A stretch of 64,000 nt of DNA from Hyphodiscus hymeniophilus (Eukaryota; Ascomycota; Leotiomycetes; Helotiales; Hyphodiscaceae): the NCBI GenBank assembly GCA_016508695.1, contig VNKQ01000013.1, positions 1,054,001-1,118,000 of the forward strand, given 5' to 3'. This document shows positions 1 through 12,956 of this stretch, one piece after another. Position numbers and translations under genes: made by a program. How positions within the stretch are numbered: the first letter of the stretch is position 1; each line of letters opens with the position of its first letter. Under the pieces are notes generated by a model. It did no database searches. It was not told where the DNA came from and saw only the letters and a list, made by a program, of their open reading frames with translations.

Positions 1-24
1 CGAACACATTCAAATGGTTCTCGA

Positions 25-1712
25 ATGCACCGCTCCACCACCAACACCTCGCAGAAAGAGATGCGAGATCCGAACCTAGATGTTAATCTCCCATACAGGA
101 CCTTCACTTCGGAAGCGAACCTTAGCGAGTACGATACCGAGAACCCTGTGGGAGAAATCGATGGCAGGTTAGAGCCAGATGGACAACATCATTACAAGCT
201 CGTGACATTCAAGGATCATGATCCAGAAAATCCCAAAAATTGGTCAAAGGCGTACAAGTGGTATTGTACCATGGTTGTTGCAGTAACCTGTTTCGTAGTG
301 GCTTTCGCCAGTGCTGTCATTACAGCAGATCTTGCTGGTGTTTCAGAAGAATTCAATGTTTCTGAAGAAGTGTCCCTTCTCACCATCACGGTGCTCGTCG
401 TTGGATTCGGTGTTGGTGAGTTTTTCGCCTACATTTCATCGGATTGGGTACTGACAGTCTAGGTCCCATGGTCTTTGCACCTCTCTCGGAAGTTCTCGGA
501 CGAAGAATAATCTACGCAACAACTCTCTTGATTGCTGTCATCTTCGTTATTCCCTGCGCCGTCGCACCAAACATCCAAACACTTATTGTCTGCCGTGCAA
601 TCGATGGAATCGCATTCTCCGCGCCTATGACGTTAGTAGGAGGTACCCTCGCCGATCTCTGGCGTACCGAAGAGCGCGGTGTTCCCATGGCAGCATTCTC
701 AGCGGCCCCCTTTATAGGCCCAGCAGTCGGTCCCCTCATTGGCGGTTTCTTATCAGACGCAGCCGGCTGGCGATGGTTGTACTGGATCCAGCTTATATTG
801 GCCGGTGTCGTCTACGTCCTCATCACATTTACAGTCCCTGAAACATATGCTCCGACTATCCTCGCAAAGCGCGCCAAAAAACTACGCAAGGAAACCGGCT
901 CAGGCGACCACGTCACTGAACAAGATCTCGATCTGCGCCCTTTTAGCGAGCGTCTGCGCATCTTCCTCATCCGACCCTTTCAACTCCTTTTTGGTGAATT
1001 GATCGTCTTACTCGTCTCGGTCTATATGTCCGTCCTGTACGGGTTATTGTATATGTTTTTTGTGGCGTATCCCATCATCTATCAGGAAGGAAAAGGCTAT
1101 ACAGCAGGCATTACGGGCCTGATGTTTATTCCCATCGCTCTTGGTGTTCTCTGTTCAGCAGCTTGCGCACCTCTGGTCAACAAACACTATATGAAACTCA
1201 ATCGCCAACACAATGGCTCGCCTCCTGCTGAAGTCCGTCTCATTCCGATGATGTGTTCCTGCTGGTTCATTCCCATCGGGCTCTTTATCTTCGCCTGGTC
1301 ATCCTACCCTCAACTCTCATGGGTTGGACCTTGCATTGGGGGATTTCCAGTGGGCTTCGGTTTCATCTTCCTGTACAACTCAGCGAACAACTACCTGGTT
1401 GATTCCTACCAACATCAAGCCGCGTCCGCTTTAGCCGCCAAGACATTCCTGCGATCGTTCTGGGGAGCAGCAGTGGTTCTATTCACCACCCAAATGTACC
1501 ATCGCTTGGGCTACCAATGGGCGAGTAGCTTGTTGGCGTTCATATCTTTGGCATGCTGTGCAATTCCCTTCATATTCTACTTTTTTGGAGCGAGTATCCG
1601 CTCGAGGAGTAAGTATGCTTACTCTGGGGACGACGAGGAGACTTTGAAGACTTCTGGACAAGCCGATGACGCCGAGTTGGAGAGAGCAAGGAGTTATGTC
1701 AGTACTCCTTGA
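25..1712 (+). CDS. MFS transporter, DHA1 drug/polyamine exporter type
   Basis: Two exons, 25..415 and 463..1712, joined over a 47 bp GTGAGT...CTAG intron, give 546 residues. The join restores the family motif GPMVFAPLSEVLGRR (about residues 131-145), the cytosolic loop between TM2 and TM3 of DHA1 exporters. A hydrophilic N-terminus of about 80 residues carrying DPENPKNWSKAYKW precedes about 12 hydrophobic segments; GPAVGPLIGGF is the TM5 antiporter motif. The family exports drugs, polyamines or small toxins across the plasma membrane by proton antiport; the substrate cannot be read here. The frame is open upstream to base 1, so a longer N-terminus beyond the window is possible, although the first ATG fits the family. 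It converges on the GH76 gene. Confidence 0.9.
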
Positions 1713-2650
1713 ATGGGCTCGAGTTGCAACGCAGTGCTCTCCCGAGGAGAGTCACGTACGAGCATTATTAAACTCGGGCGAGTAGGAATAATCACGGTGA
1801 CAAGGAAGGGGCTGAGGAGGAGAAGGAAGAGGAAGTAATGGAGAGTGAGATTGAGGATGAGTACGTACGAAGTATGTCGATCGATTCGCAGTCGATCTAT
1901 CACGAGCGCATTGGGTTGGGATTGAATTGATGGAGTTAGCTGGTGGTTGCCAGTACACATAATTATAATAGGGTTGGGAGGATGATACCATATAGATCGT
2001 TGTTTAGAATTAAAAGACACATAATCCATAATCACGTTCCACCTGAGATGGTAATGGGTAAGTCGACGCACTGCTGTGCATATTGCACCATCAAGAATGA
2101 AAGCACTGGAGCCAAGTGACGAAAGATCTCGTACTTACGTCGTCAACCCACAGCTGTCCAAGTATCAGCTTCCTCCGTTTTCGATCTTGCAATAACATTA
2201 TCTCGATTTGAGAATCTTTGTTTTGGGCCGGGCTGGGAAACTGCAAGATGAGTCTCCTTGAATAAGCTGGTTTTGCCACCCAAATAACTCAATAGGATTC
2301 TAATGCTTCCTATCACACAACCACATGTATAGATTCCGAAAAGGGGTTCTTTTCTGCCTCCTAAGATATATTTTGTAATATCGCTACTAACGTGACATCT
2401 CTGTTTTACTTGACTCCAGGTCGATCTATCTGCCTGCTGAAGTTTTGACTTGTGCAATGACATGCCAAATTGGTACCGTATCCGAGGGAACTGAAGTCAC
2501 CACTGGGTGTCGGCTGTCCATTGCGGACGCCAGAAACTGCCACATCGCCTTCTCATATTTAGGACTATTCTATTCAACGAAAAGACCAATTGCTCGCGAT
2601 GAGCAGGTATGCATTTAGACAAAAAACATCATGCTTCCCCCTCTGACAAT
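1713..2650. other. Convergent intergenic region, nothing recognised
   Basis: This holds the 3' flanks of the MFS transporter and the GH76 gene. Open frames here are short, overlap one another and show no family motif. I see no RNA gene or repeat. Confidence 0.5.
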
Positions 2651-4222
2651 CTACTCCCCCCAGACCATGAATCCCACACCTCCAAGCACCCCGCCAATGA
2701 TCAACGCCGTTAAAAACCCCGCACCAGCCTTGTCACCACCAGTAGCAGGCGTGATGACCGTTTGCGAGTTACTCGTACGACTCGAAGTCGACCCCGCAGC
2801 CGCATTTCCCTGACTCGTCCCACCGGTGGTATTCGTAACCAAGTCGGGAGCCTCATCGACCAGATTACTCTGCACCACGCTCAGGGCACTCATCTGCTGC
2901 CCCACGCCATACGTTCCATCATACGTACTCCCGGCCGTCCAATGCTCTCCACAAACTGCACCGTCAGCGCCTCCATCGCACTGTTCGGCGGCCGCGGAAG
3001 CCGAGGGCGACAGCCAGGCCATGATCTGTGTCCGGGTGTAGGGGGCGAGTTTTGTGGTGCCGGCTAGCCAGCGCGAGAAATAGGCTTTGAAGGTGAATTG
3101 ATCCGTGTCGCATGTCCCGCCATCGCCTACGTCTTCGCAGGCTTGTTCATACATTATGTCATCTTTGAAAAAGATGGAAGAGGCGTTTAGGAGGCCGGAG
3201 AGGCGGGTTTGCCATTTGGTTTGTTCGGTGCCGTTGGTCTGGTTCTGTCAGTAATGTCCTACAAGACTTAAGTAGGGAGTTGCGGGTCTCAGTTGAAAAG
3301 GAAACACGATCTCGATACGTACAATATTATACATCATAGCAGCCCCAAAAATATAAACCCCCTGATTATAGGTAAACTGCAAGTGGTCCACACTCGTACA
3401 ATTCTGCAAATCGCTTGAGCCGTCATAAACCTGATACCCCGTTCCAATCAACCCCACGCTCTCCTCCCAGTCCCATATCTTGTTGGCCCAATCCACATAC
3501 GTCTGATTCCCGGTATAACGTGCGAGCCGAGCCCCGATGTTGAAGAAACATCCATTGGCGATGGAGTTCTTGTATGTGTATCCCTGATTCCAAGTGAAGA
3601 TCTGCCAACGAAGTCCGCCACCGCAGGTAGTGTTATCCCAACGTCCCGCCATCAGGTTGAATACTGCTTGGCCCATGGCTACCCAACCAGGCGTTCCGGA
3701 GGGCGGGTCTGGAAATTTCGTTTCTGCGGCAGTCATTGCCGCCATCCCCCAAAAGCCTTGATCGTCGTTTCCTTCGGTTTTTGTTTGGTTTTCGGGCATG
3801 AAATCGTAGCTTGGACCTGCTTGCCAAAGTAGAGCTTGCGATGTTTCGTTGTTGTACGTTGCGTCACCAGTGTAGTACCTATTGTATTCTGTAAGCTGCC
3901 CATTCTCACCTATAGTTGTGACAGTTTTACCAGTATTCTATCAAGGTCCCAAACATTCCGCCGGCTTCCCACCAGTAGTATGGATTAGGTAAGTTCCCAG
4001 GTACATCGCCTGTGTTGTTCCCGGTGTAATATTTTAACAACCCGTAAGCTATCGTACTCGCAGCGCTTTTGATGGAATCTGTACGGTATCAGGCTATGTC
4101 CCGTTCGATGTGGACTCATTGTGCTCACCAGTGGAATTAAGATCTAAAGTGACAGCACTAGTCATCTGGATACACGAAGCACAGATGGCAGCCCCGTAGG
4201 CCAACATCTTTTGGCTCCTCAT
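2651..4222 (-). CDS. GH76 mannan endo-1,6-alpha-mannosidase, DCW1/DFG5 family, GPI-anchored
   Basis: Four exons, complement of 4222..4129, 4078..3931, 3878..3323 and 3244..2651, give 463 residues. The N-terminus (MRSQKMLAYGAAICASC...) is a signal peptide; the middle carries the GH76 core with the catalytic Asp pair in GNDDQGFWGM (D119/D120) and the family signature CGGGLRWQIF. The C-terminus is a Ser/Thr/Gly-rich stalk ending in a hydrophobic segment (FLTALIIGGVLGGVGFMVW), as expected for GPI attachment. Family members are plasma-membrane or wall enzymes thought to link GPI-mannoproteins to wall glucan. All three introns have GT-AG ends and the phases match. Family assignment is firm; the exact paralogue (DCW1 or DFG5) is not resolved. 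Confidence 0.93.
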
Positions 4223-5650
4223 GTTCTCCAATCTAAATCCCCGAGGAAATCAACTAATAATTATTAAAAGATAGGAAGTGAAGACAGGTAAGACCGCAGT
4301 CAACAATAACGACAGCAATTTCCAAGAGAATGGCAAAAGAAGCTTTCCCTCCATGGATCCCAAGAGAATCAAGAGAACCAAGAGATGTCAAACAGAAACA
4401 GACGTCTTGGAAGTCATGAAGGACAAGATTACACCACTCCACCCACTACGGGGACCGGCAGCGTATCTACGATAGGCCTTCGCCATATCAAGGGTTGAAG
4501 TGAGACACATAGTAAAGTAGAGATTCGAAACAGAAGAACGTTGTTTACCCACTAAACCCACATATCGCTCGTACCTGGATGAATCGATTTGCTCGCCTGT
4601 CGCATAGATACCCGGTGTTTTGCTCTAGCGAAAGGTACGCGTATGCTGGGATTAGCTTACGCGGTCGGTGAGGGCGTCGTCATGCCACTCGCTAGGAAAA
4701 GGGGGAAAGTTGTGAAGCGAAGACGATGAGGCCTGAAAGGGAGTTAATGTCACAATAGTGACTTTATATATTGATAGTCAATTGATGGATTAAAGATTGA
4801 AAATATAAACACTATCTTGGCTTAATGGCACTGCCGGCAGTGACATTGCGGCTTTGAACGGTCTCCACAAAGGATATGCGAAATGCTTGTTTTGCGACCT
4901 GAGAATTTCGCTACTGTAAAACGGGGCACAAGGATCTGCCGAGTGATCTTTGCTCCACATGTTCAAAAATAGGGGTTCAATGTCTGTGCGGTTTGAACAT
5001 CCTTTTAGTCGAATGATCCACGATCAGACTTCAGAGCATTGTATCGCAATGGAATAATGTGATTCCGAATAGTGCCATCGTGCGTTGAGACGATTCGAAG
5101 CTCAGCTCTGAGCTGAGCCGCAATTGATTTCCGTGCGAAAGCATTTGTGTGGAGGCGAAGCCAAGGACTAGAACATCTCATGGGTTGAAAAATATTTAAT
5201 AACTTCGACCACATTTTGAGTGAAGCTGAGAAGGAAGGGATTGTACTGGGGCGAAATATTGGACTCCTCCGCAACCCACTTGGGGAGAAAATGAATAGAG
5301 GGAAATGAAAGCAGGGCAAAGCTAAGGTGTACGAGGAAATCACAGTATAGCGAGAGCTGTTCATTCATCTAGCTAGTAGCAAGGAATGAATCTGCATTTA
5401 CACCATGCATCAATAGAGCCCCCTTGATTTCTAGGTCCTTGTAAAATGTGACCCGTGATGGTGAAGTAGTTAGGGGTTTCACTCGCAGTTTTGGGCAACG
5501 ACCTTTCTTCTTATACAGCCTCCAAAACCGAGCCCATGCTCTTTTCCTCTCAACTCCGATTGCTTTTGAATGAATCGCAGCCGACCCGCCGGATTGACCA
5601 GCGTCTGAGATAGCAAGTTTGAAATGTAATCTTGAATCAATATACCATGC
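4223..5650. other. Intergenic region between GH76 promoter side and sds23 3' end
   Basis: This holds the upstream flank of the minus-strand GH76 gene and the 3' flank of sds23. Small open frames on both strands (for example 5005..5364 minus) have no recognisable domain, and I regard them as chance. Confidence 0.45.
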
Positions 5651-7227
5651 TCAACGTCGAAGGTCGATGCTGGATCGACTAGCAGAATCAATGCTGGGTC
5701 TCATGGAGGAGCTTGAGCTTCGTCTACGCCGAGAGCGGCTGTCATTCGGACTCAGTGGGTTGAGCCCCGACTGGCGAGCAAAGAGGTTTAAGATATCTGT
5801 CAACGTGATAACACCAGTCAATCGACCAGAAATGCGAGCTCCAGGCAAAGCAGACGCTGAGACTGCCGGGAATCCAGAAGTCAAGGCAGGGGATGCTGGA
5901 CTAGATCCAGGTTGTGGTGGAGATATGACGGCGTGGGTGAGTGAGGGTGTGGCTAAAGGTGTGGCAGGAGCAGAAGGCGAGGGAGAGGCGGCTTCGACAA
6001 CCCACATTCTGTGTGCGCGCGTTGCAACCAGTTTCGCGACTGTGTGGGCAAGAGAGGAGTATGGAGTGACGTGGAAAACTAGTTGGGTTATAGATAGTTT
6101 CGGCAGCTCAACAGAAGGGGGCGGGGGGTTTGACTCACCTGGGAAGGAATCTTTCCCATCGCCAATCCCTCGTTCGCTCAAGATGACCGAAATGAAGTGG
6201 ATACAGCTGGACTTAAGCAGAGGTAAGCTGCTTGTGGTCGTGAGAAGTTTTACATCTGCGGTGGATATATTTCCAACCACATTCAATGCGTTGTCCACCA
6301 CGGCTACACTAGTGAGGCCTTCATGGCTCATTAATTGGAGAGCGTCCATGAGAAGTCGATCACCGCTGGAAAGAAATTAGAATAAGCTTCATCTTCGATG
6401 CAAAATAGCTTACTTGATTGAGATTGTCTGAAGAGTTCCGATGTTCAGATCTCGCAGAATCATTGGGTATAATTGATCAATAGAAGGGAAGCTTGAACCA
6501 TTATCCCAGAGAAATTTAACCAGGGTGAGCTGACTGAGAATACCGACGACTTCTGTTGTATCTTGTTTGCAAACGAGTATTCGATGGACTCCGCTTCCAA
6601 AAATCTCTATGGCTTTTGACAGATCCTCTCTCTCTGACAACGTGACGAGAGGTGCTTTTTTGGCCAAGTCTTGGATATCTCGAAGTGGGATTTGTGTACC
6701 CTCGCGCGTCTTCTTGGCCAAAGCAGAGAAAAGTTCTAATTGGTCTTCGTCAGGATGTGCTAGCCCAACTACGACAAGGAGGTAGGCATTGAGATCGTTA
6801 TAATCGAAGGTTCCGCAGACGGTGGTATCTGTGGCATGCTCCCGGAGTAGAATAACGTTTGGAGAACCGCCTTCAACTAATTCCTACACATGAGTTAGAA
6901 GTTGCACCTGCATCTAGAAAAAGATAGACACACGTGGGTAGCCTTTTCTACAGCTGTATCCAATTCAGCCCATCTCACAGCGCTCCTTTGGACCAGCTCT
7001 CCAAGGTGTATCTGTCTCCAGTCGCGACCTGCAAATCTCGGATCGCCGGTTCTGGGAGCTGGTGGATGATTGATCAATTCCTGAACAGCCGCTTGTGTGA
7101 AAGAAGGATGTCTTTGGGATCGTGGTGAATGCCTCATGTTCTCTGCGAAACTCGATCGGTGACTAATGCTGCCATTGCTTGGACTGGCGTGTCTTGCTGG
7201 CGGTTCAACTGACGCGGGGTCTGCCAT
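5651..7227 (-). CDS. sds23: CBS-domain protein Sds23 (Moc1-like phosphatase regulator)
   Basis: Four exons, complement of 7227..6934, 6883..6414, 6365..6139 and 6078..5651, give 472 residues. The N-terminal 60 residues are disordered and Ser/Pro/His-rich, followed by tandem CBS motifs (for example VEGGSPNVILLREH, ATEIFGSGVHRI-type and LTSVAVVDNALNVVGNIS) and a C-terminal Ser/Arg-rich tail (SRRRRSSSSSMRPS). The third intron, 6138..6079, is needed to read DSFPVFHVTP, the conserved core of the family. In S. pombe and budding yeast Sds23 inhibits PP2A/PP6-type phosphatases and links nutrition to the cell cycle; the same role here is inference. It is divergent from kap121. Confidence 0.92.
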
Positions 7228-8259
7228 GATCCCCCACGGGTGTTGTAAATAGTTTGTGGTGCTAGGTATTTAGGGATTAATCGGGTGATGTACAAGTAGC
7301 TTCGCTCTGCTTACGTTGCTACCGTGGGAAGTCCGAGTGTTGACTTGGATCAATGTGTTGCAAGTGACTGAGAGCAAGGGGTGGTTATCAGTCAGTTCAC
7401 GTCAACCCCGCATAGTAAATCACGACACGTGATCATAGATTCGGGATCTGTACCTACCTTACCTTAACAATATGGGGTTTTCTTAGAATGAAGTCGCAGA
7501 ATAGAGTAGACTAAGTCTGAGATGCTATTTGAAGAGGCCCCCTTTTCAAGCACCGCGTTATGGCAGCTGTAAAATTCGTAGTATCCAGTTCAAGCTCGCG
7601 TGGTTTCCCTCTATCCTGGGGACTTCGAGCAAGTTTGAACTACTAAGAAATGCCTTGTACATTCGGTGATTTTTAAATTCATAGCTAATAAGGTATGTAG
7701 GGGATACTGAAAAGTTAACGTCTAAGAGGCCTGTAATCTGATTCCCAATTGGTCATTCATCAGAGGCAAGACTCGAGAAATCCCCGCTCTGGAGAATCTG
7801 GCTCAAAGAAACTTGACACTTCGAAACGGAACAACTGGCAAGAAGAGGGCGATGCTGTAAAGACCTCGAATAAATGGCATATTAAAGTCGGTGAAGTTGC
7901 TTCGTCCCCTCGCTATTGCATGCTACAAACCTACAGTCTTCTCTACGGCCGCCCGTTTTCCGCTTGGCGCAACAAAACCCCTGCCCCCCAGAAGAAATGT
8001 TTCTTTGTGCTGTTCCCCCACCAAGAAATTAACAAGGTTGCAATGAGCACTTCTGCGCACAATATCTTCAGACCCCAATATTCGAAGACGAACTGCCGGA
8101 TCTAGGTTCCTTGACTCACCTGAGTGCCCTTCTCTACCGTCTGTCCCAAATAGCGAGGACACACGTCGCGTCACAAAACTGACGCCGTTGCGCTTTGCAA
8201 CTCTTTCGACGACCTTCATATTCGTTGCCGGACCAGCATCTGCGCCCCAAACTGCAATC
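7228..8259. promoter_or_regulatory. Divergent promoter region, sds23 / kap121
   Basis: A 1,032 bp interval lies between the two start codons, so both promoters and both 5' leaders must be here. It contains pyrimidine-rich runs and a TACCTACCTTACCTTAA stretch near 7452. Open frames here are chance. Extent is set by the flanking ATGs; no transcription start can be read. Confidence 0.45.
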
Positions 8260-11200
8260 ATGTCGGTTCTCCCTCAAGAGGTTCATGCCGAACTTGCGCA
8301 GCTCTTAGATGCGCTGCAGTCCTCCGACAACAGTGTTCGAGCTCAAGCGGAAGACCATCTTGCCAACAATTGGACGGCCACAAAACCCGAGATGCTTTTA
8401 ATGGGCCTTGTTGAGCAAATCCAGGGATCCAATGATGCTACTGTATGATACGCGCCCATAGTCTGCACGTATCTGGAGAATTCAAGCCGAATGCTGACCA
8501 GACTTCCACTTGCAGACGCGCTCATTTGCTGCTGTCATCTTCCGTCGAATTGCCTCCAAGTCTCGCAAGCAACCCGACGACACCACTACCGAGCTCTTCC
8601 TCTCCTTGCCCCAAGAACAAGCATACGCCATTAGGCAGAAGCTTCTCGAAGCCCTCGGGTCCGAATCTACCAACAGCGTGCGGAACAAGATTGGTGACGC
8701 GGTTGCGGAAATCGCGAGAGAATACTCGGATAGCAGTTCGTCCCCAAGTCGCTTTCAGACGATACTTCCCGTATTTTCGATTCGGAAGACTGATTCTGTG
8801 CAGAGGAACAATGGCCAGAGGTTTTAGGTATACTGTTCACCCTCAGTATGTCAGACCAAGTTGGGCAACGTGAAATCGCGTATCGAATATTCTCTACCAC
8901 GCCAGGAATTATTGAGAAGCAACATGAGGATACTGTGCTCTCTGCATTCACGAAAGGCTTCAAGGATGACAATGTTTCTGTAAGACTTCAGTTACAGGTC
9001 TCTTCATTACGATACTAATTGTATCTTAGGTTCGCCTTGCAGCTATGGAAGCATTTGCTTCGTTCTTCCGCAGCATTCCCAAAAAGTCCCAGCAAAAGTA
9101 CTACGCCTTGATACCCGAAGTTTTGAACATCTTGCCACCCATCAAGGAGAACAAGGAATCTGAAGAGCTTACGAGAGCCTTGATTGCTCTCATTGATCTT
9201 GCCGAGGCTGCCCCAAAAATGTTTAGACCACTCTTCCATAACCTAGTGACTTTCAGTATATCGGTCGTCCAAGATAAGGAACTCGACAACCAGGCGCGCC
9301 AAAATGCCCTTGAGCTCATGGCAACTTTTGCAGATTATGCCCCTGCCTTGTGCAGAAAAGATGCCACATACACTAATGATATGATCACACAGTGCTTGAG
9401 TCTCATGACTGATATTGGAGAAGAAGACGATGATGCCGCGGAGTGGAACGCTTCTGATGACGTAAGTTATGAATATGTCGAATTCTAGCTCTTAAAGATT
9501 GTTAACCCCTTCTAGATGGACCCTGAAGAGAGTGATCAAAATCATGTTGCTGGTGAGCAATGCATGGATCGCTTAGCAAATAAACTCGGAGGTCAAACTA
9601 TACTTGCACCAACATTCAGCTGGCTTCCTAGAATGATGCTGTCTGATGCTTGGCGAGATCGGCATGCAGCTCTCATGGCCATATCTGCTATCTCAGAAGG
9701 CTGCCGAGAACTGATGGTTGGTGAATTGAACAAAGTCTTGGAACTTGTTGTTCCAGCTCTCAGAGATCCCCACCCTCGGGTTCGTTGGGCTGGCTGTAAT
9801 GCTCTTGGACAGATGAGCACAGACTTTGCTGGGACCATGCAGGAGAAATATCACCAGATCGTTGTCCCGGCCATCATCCCGGTCCTGAATTCTCCCGAAC
9901 CTCGTGTCCAAGCACACGCAGCTGCTGCTCTCGTCAACTTCTGCGAGGAAGCTGAAAAGACGATTTTAGAGCCATACCTCGATGATCTGTTGACAAGTCT
10001 ATTCCAGCTGCTTCAAAGCCCCAAACGCTACGTCCAAGAACAAGCACTCTCTACGATTGCTACAATTGCCGATTCGGCAGAGGCAGCCTTTTCGAAATAC
10101 TACGATACCCTTATGCCGCTTCTTTTCCAAGTCCTCCAACAAGAAAACACGAAAGAACTTCGCCTGTTGAGAGCGAAAGCTATGGAATGCGCAACTCTCA
10201 TCGCTCTTGCAGTCGGCAAGCAAAGACTGGGCAATGACGCGATGACCTTGGTGCAATTGTTGGCCACCATCCAACAGGGGATCGTGGATGCCGATGATCC
10301 TCAAGCTCAGTATCTCATGCATTGCTGGGGTCGGATGTGCCGCGTCTTGGGCGCTGATTTCTTGCCATTCTTACCGAGCGTGATGCCACCTTTGATGGAA
10401 CTGGCCAGCGCAAAGGCAGATATACAGCTATTAGATGACGATGAACAGGTTGAGCAAGTGCAACAGGAGGAAGGATGGGAGCTCGTCCCTCTCAAAGGCA
10501 AAGTCATTGGAATCAAGACCAGCACTTTGGATGACAAGCACATGGCCATTGAACTTTTGGTCGTATATGCGCAAGTTCTCGAGGGAGCTTTTGCACCTTA
10601 CGTTGAGGAAGTCATGGGGAAGATTGCCCTACCCGGCCTTGCTTTCTTCTTCCACGATCCAGTTCGCGTTGTTTCAGCTAAATGCGTCCCACAGCTCCTT
10701 AATTCGACCAAGAAGGCATTCGGCGCCGGAGCACCACAACTGCAGAACCTTTGGGCCGGAACGATCGAAAAACTGTTGGAGGTTCTTAGCGCCGAGCCTG
10801 CAGTAGACACCCTTGCAGAAATGTACCAATGTTTCTATGAGTCGATTGAAGTCATGGGCAAGGACTGCCTTTCTCCACAACACATGCAGACATTTATTGA
10901 TTCGGCGACATCTGCATTAGAAGACTACAAGGATCGTGTTGCTGCCAGAGCTGAAGAGAAGGCCGAAGGAAATCCTGAGGACGGTGAAGAAGACTCTGAA
11001 GACATGATGTTTGCAATCGAAGATGATCAGACGCTCCTCTCAGATATGAATAAGGCTTTCCATTGCATCTTCAAGAACCATGGTGTCAACTTCCTCCCTG
11101 CATGGGAACGCCTCCATGGAACCTACGAAAGTTTCCTGAAGAGCCAAGATCCCACTCAAAGACAATGGGGTCTCTGCATCATGGATGATGTGCTTGAGTT

Positions 11201-11845
11201 CTGCGGCGACCGAAGCTGGGGCTACAGCAACTATATCATTGAACCTCTCGTTGCTGGCTGCAGAGATACGGCTCCTGCCAACCGACAGGCAGCTGCATAT
11301 GGAATTGGTGTTGCTGCGCACAAAGGTGGACAGCAATGGTCTACATTTTTGGGAGCGGCAGTTGAGGTACTCTTTCAAATGACCCAATTTCCCAGCGCCC
11401 GAGGCGACGACGATGTATATGCGACAGAAAATGCTTGTGCCGCTATTGCAAAAATCCTCCATTTTAATGCATCGGCTGTCCAAAACCAACAGCAAGTCAT
11501 TACTCGATGGATCGATACACTACCGATCGTCAACGATGAGGAAGCTGCGCCATATGCATATGCCTACCTCTCAGAGCTCATCGAACAGCAAGTACACTCT
11601 CGTGTTGATATTTACCCGTATACTGATTGATTTTTAGACAAAACCCTGCCGTCGTCTCACAAGCCGCTAAGGTGTTCGTGTTCATTGCGCAAGCTCTAGA
11701 AGCCGAAACAATACAAGGTCAAACGGCTTCACGAATTGTGGCATCGGCGAAGCAGTTGATTTCAATGGCCGGCTTAGATGCAGCACAACTCCTGCAACAA
11801 CTGTCACCAGAAACTCAGCAAACGGTCCGAACGTATTTCGGTTGA
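8260..11845 (+). CDS. KAP121: Importin beta-3 / karyopherin Kap121 (Pse1, IPO5 family)
   Basis: Six exons, 8260..8442, 8516..8735, 8804..8979, 9030..9461, 9516..11587 and 11638..11845, give 1,096 residues, the usual length of the family. HEAT repeats run throughout; conserved blocks include EQWPEVLGILFTLS, TTPGIIEKQHED, DPHPRVRWAGCNALGQMS and ESDQNHVAGEQCMDRLA. These proteins bind RanGTP and carry ribosomal proteins, histones and mitotic regulators into the nucleus. The start is the first ATG (MSVLPQEVHAEL). Intron 2 has a weak GTTCGT donor. Intron 5 reads in frame only if its donor is GC (GCAAGT at 11588), giving ELIEQQNPAVVSQ; using the nearby GTACAC shifts the frame. It lies head to tail with wc-1. 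Confidence 0.95.
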
Positions 11846-12956
11846 TATAATAATGGTGGGTCTTTTTGGGGTGGGATCTGGAGATACTTCCAGCAAGATT
11901 GATGATTAGAATGATACCACATGAGCACGCTCCCTTTCATATGTGTTGGAATGAAATCAAATGTCTGGACCTGGCTTGGGTGGTCATTATTTAGCATAGC
12001 GAGACTTTAGGGGAGTGAATACCAAAGACTTCAGGAACTACGGCTGTATTCAATGTGCGATGGAGGCTTTGAACGGGATGGATCAATGAAACCATAGGCA
12101 TGTACAAGTACATTTTCCATGGGACAAGCATGGGTGATGTGATAGCCTTTATCAGGTGCTGGATGGCATCTTGAAAATCGATATCAGAAGTGGGAGGCCC
12201 GAGCTGCTGGGCCTTCCTACGGTACTACTGAAGCTTCTTTATTGAATGGAACCCCAACTTACCACCAGTACCGTAGAGATCGCCCCCCTTATACCCAAGA
12301 CCGTCGGTCAGGAGTAGACGCCGGCGCTGTCGCACAACAGAATAAATCAAAACAATACAACATCGCTTAAATCCGTCTTGTATGTTGTCATACGGTCATA
12401 CCACGCCTGGACGCTCTGACGCTTCAACTGTGCTTAGCGCCACAGCCCTGCAGGGCCACCATCTCTCCTCCTATCATTGAGTAGGAGGCCTTCCGACAGC
12501 GCGGCGGCCTTCCCTTCGTGGTACCGACGTCCATAAGCATAAAATCAACGACATCTCGTCTACACGGACAGCTCATTGAACACAACGCATCACCTGCACC
12601 ACAGCCTATTGGCGCGAAGACCGAGGACCTGTACATGAGCGGCTTCTCTCGAATATTCCTCGCCCATTCGCCTCAACTCCAGCGATCGGTACGAAAGTGC
12701 CGATAACGTCGAAACGAACACTCCAGGCCGCTAGCCATCCGGCCTCACTTGCGCGCGCAGACTTTGCTCGAACTCTGTACTATTGGGACGGACGCAACAG
12801 CTTGATGTATAAGTCGGAGAATCGCTGCTACGCTGCACGCTCGGATTTACAAATATATGCCCAAGCGACCTTGATAACGAGCTTGGGATTCTGATGTGGC
12901 TAGCAAAGCCTACCCACTGAGGACCGAGGAAGAGCCACACGGCAGATGTTGGGACC
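11846..12956 (+). promoter_or_regulatory. wc-1 upstream region and probable long 5' leader
   Basis: A 1.1 kb stretch between kap121 and the wc-1 start codon. From about 12300 it is C/G-rich with several short ATG-initiated frames (for example 12518..12706) that would act as upstream ORFs if transcribed. No stronger element can be named from sequence alone. Confidence 0.4.

Noticed and set aside
1694..2071. 125-codon minus frame after the MFS gene
   Set aside because: No motif, overlaps the 3' end of the transporter and a second frame; consistent with chance.
5005..5364. 119-codon minus frame downstream of sds23
   Set aside because: No domain and composition unlike a coding exon; lies in a 3' flank.
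11588..11845. Apparent frameshift at the 3' end of Kap121
   Set aside because: It is explained by a GC-AG intron, so no lesion or sequencing error need be assumed.
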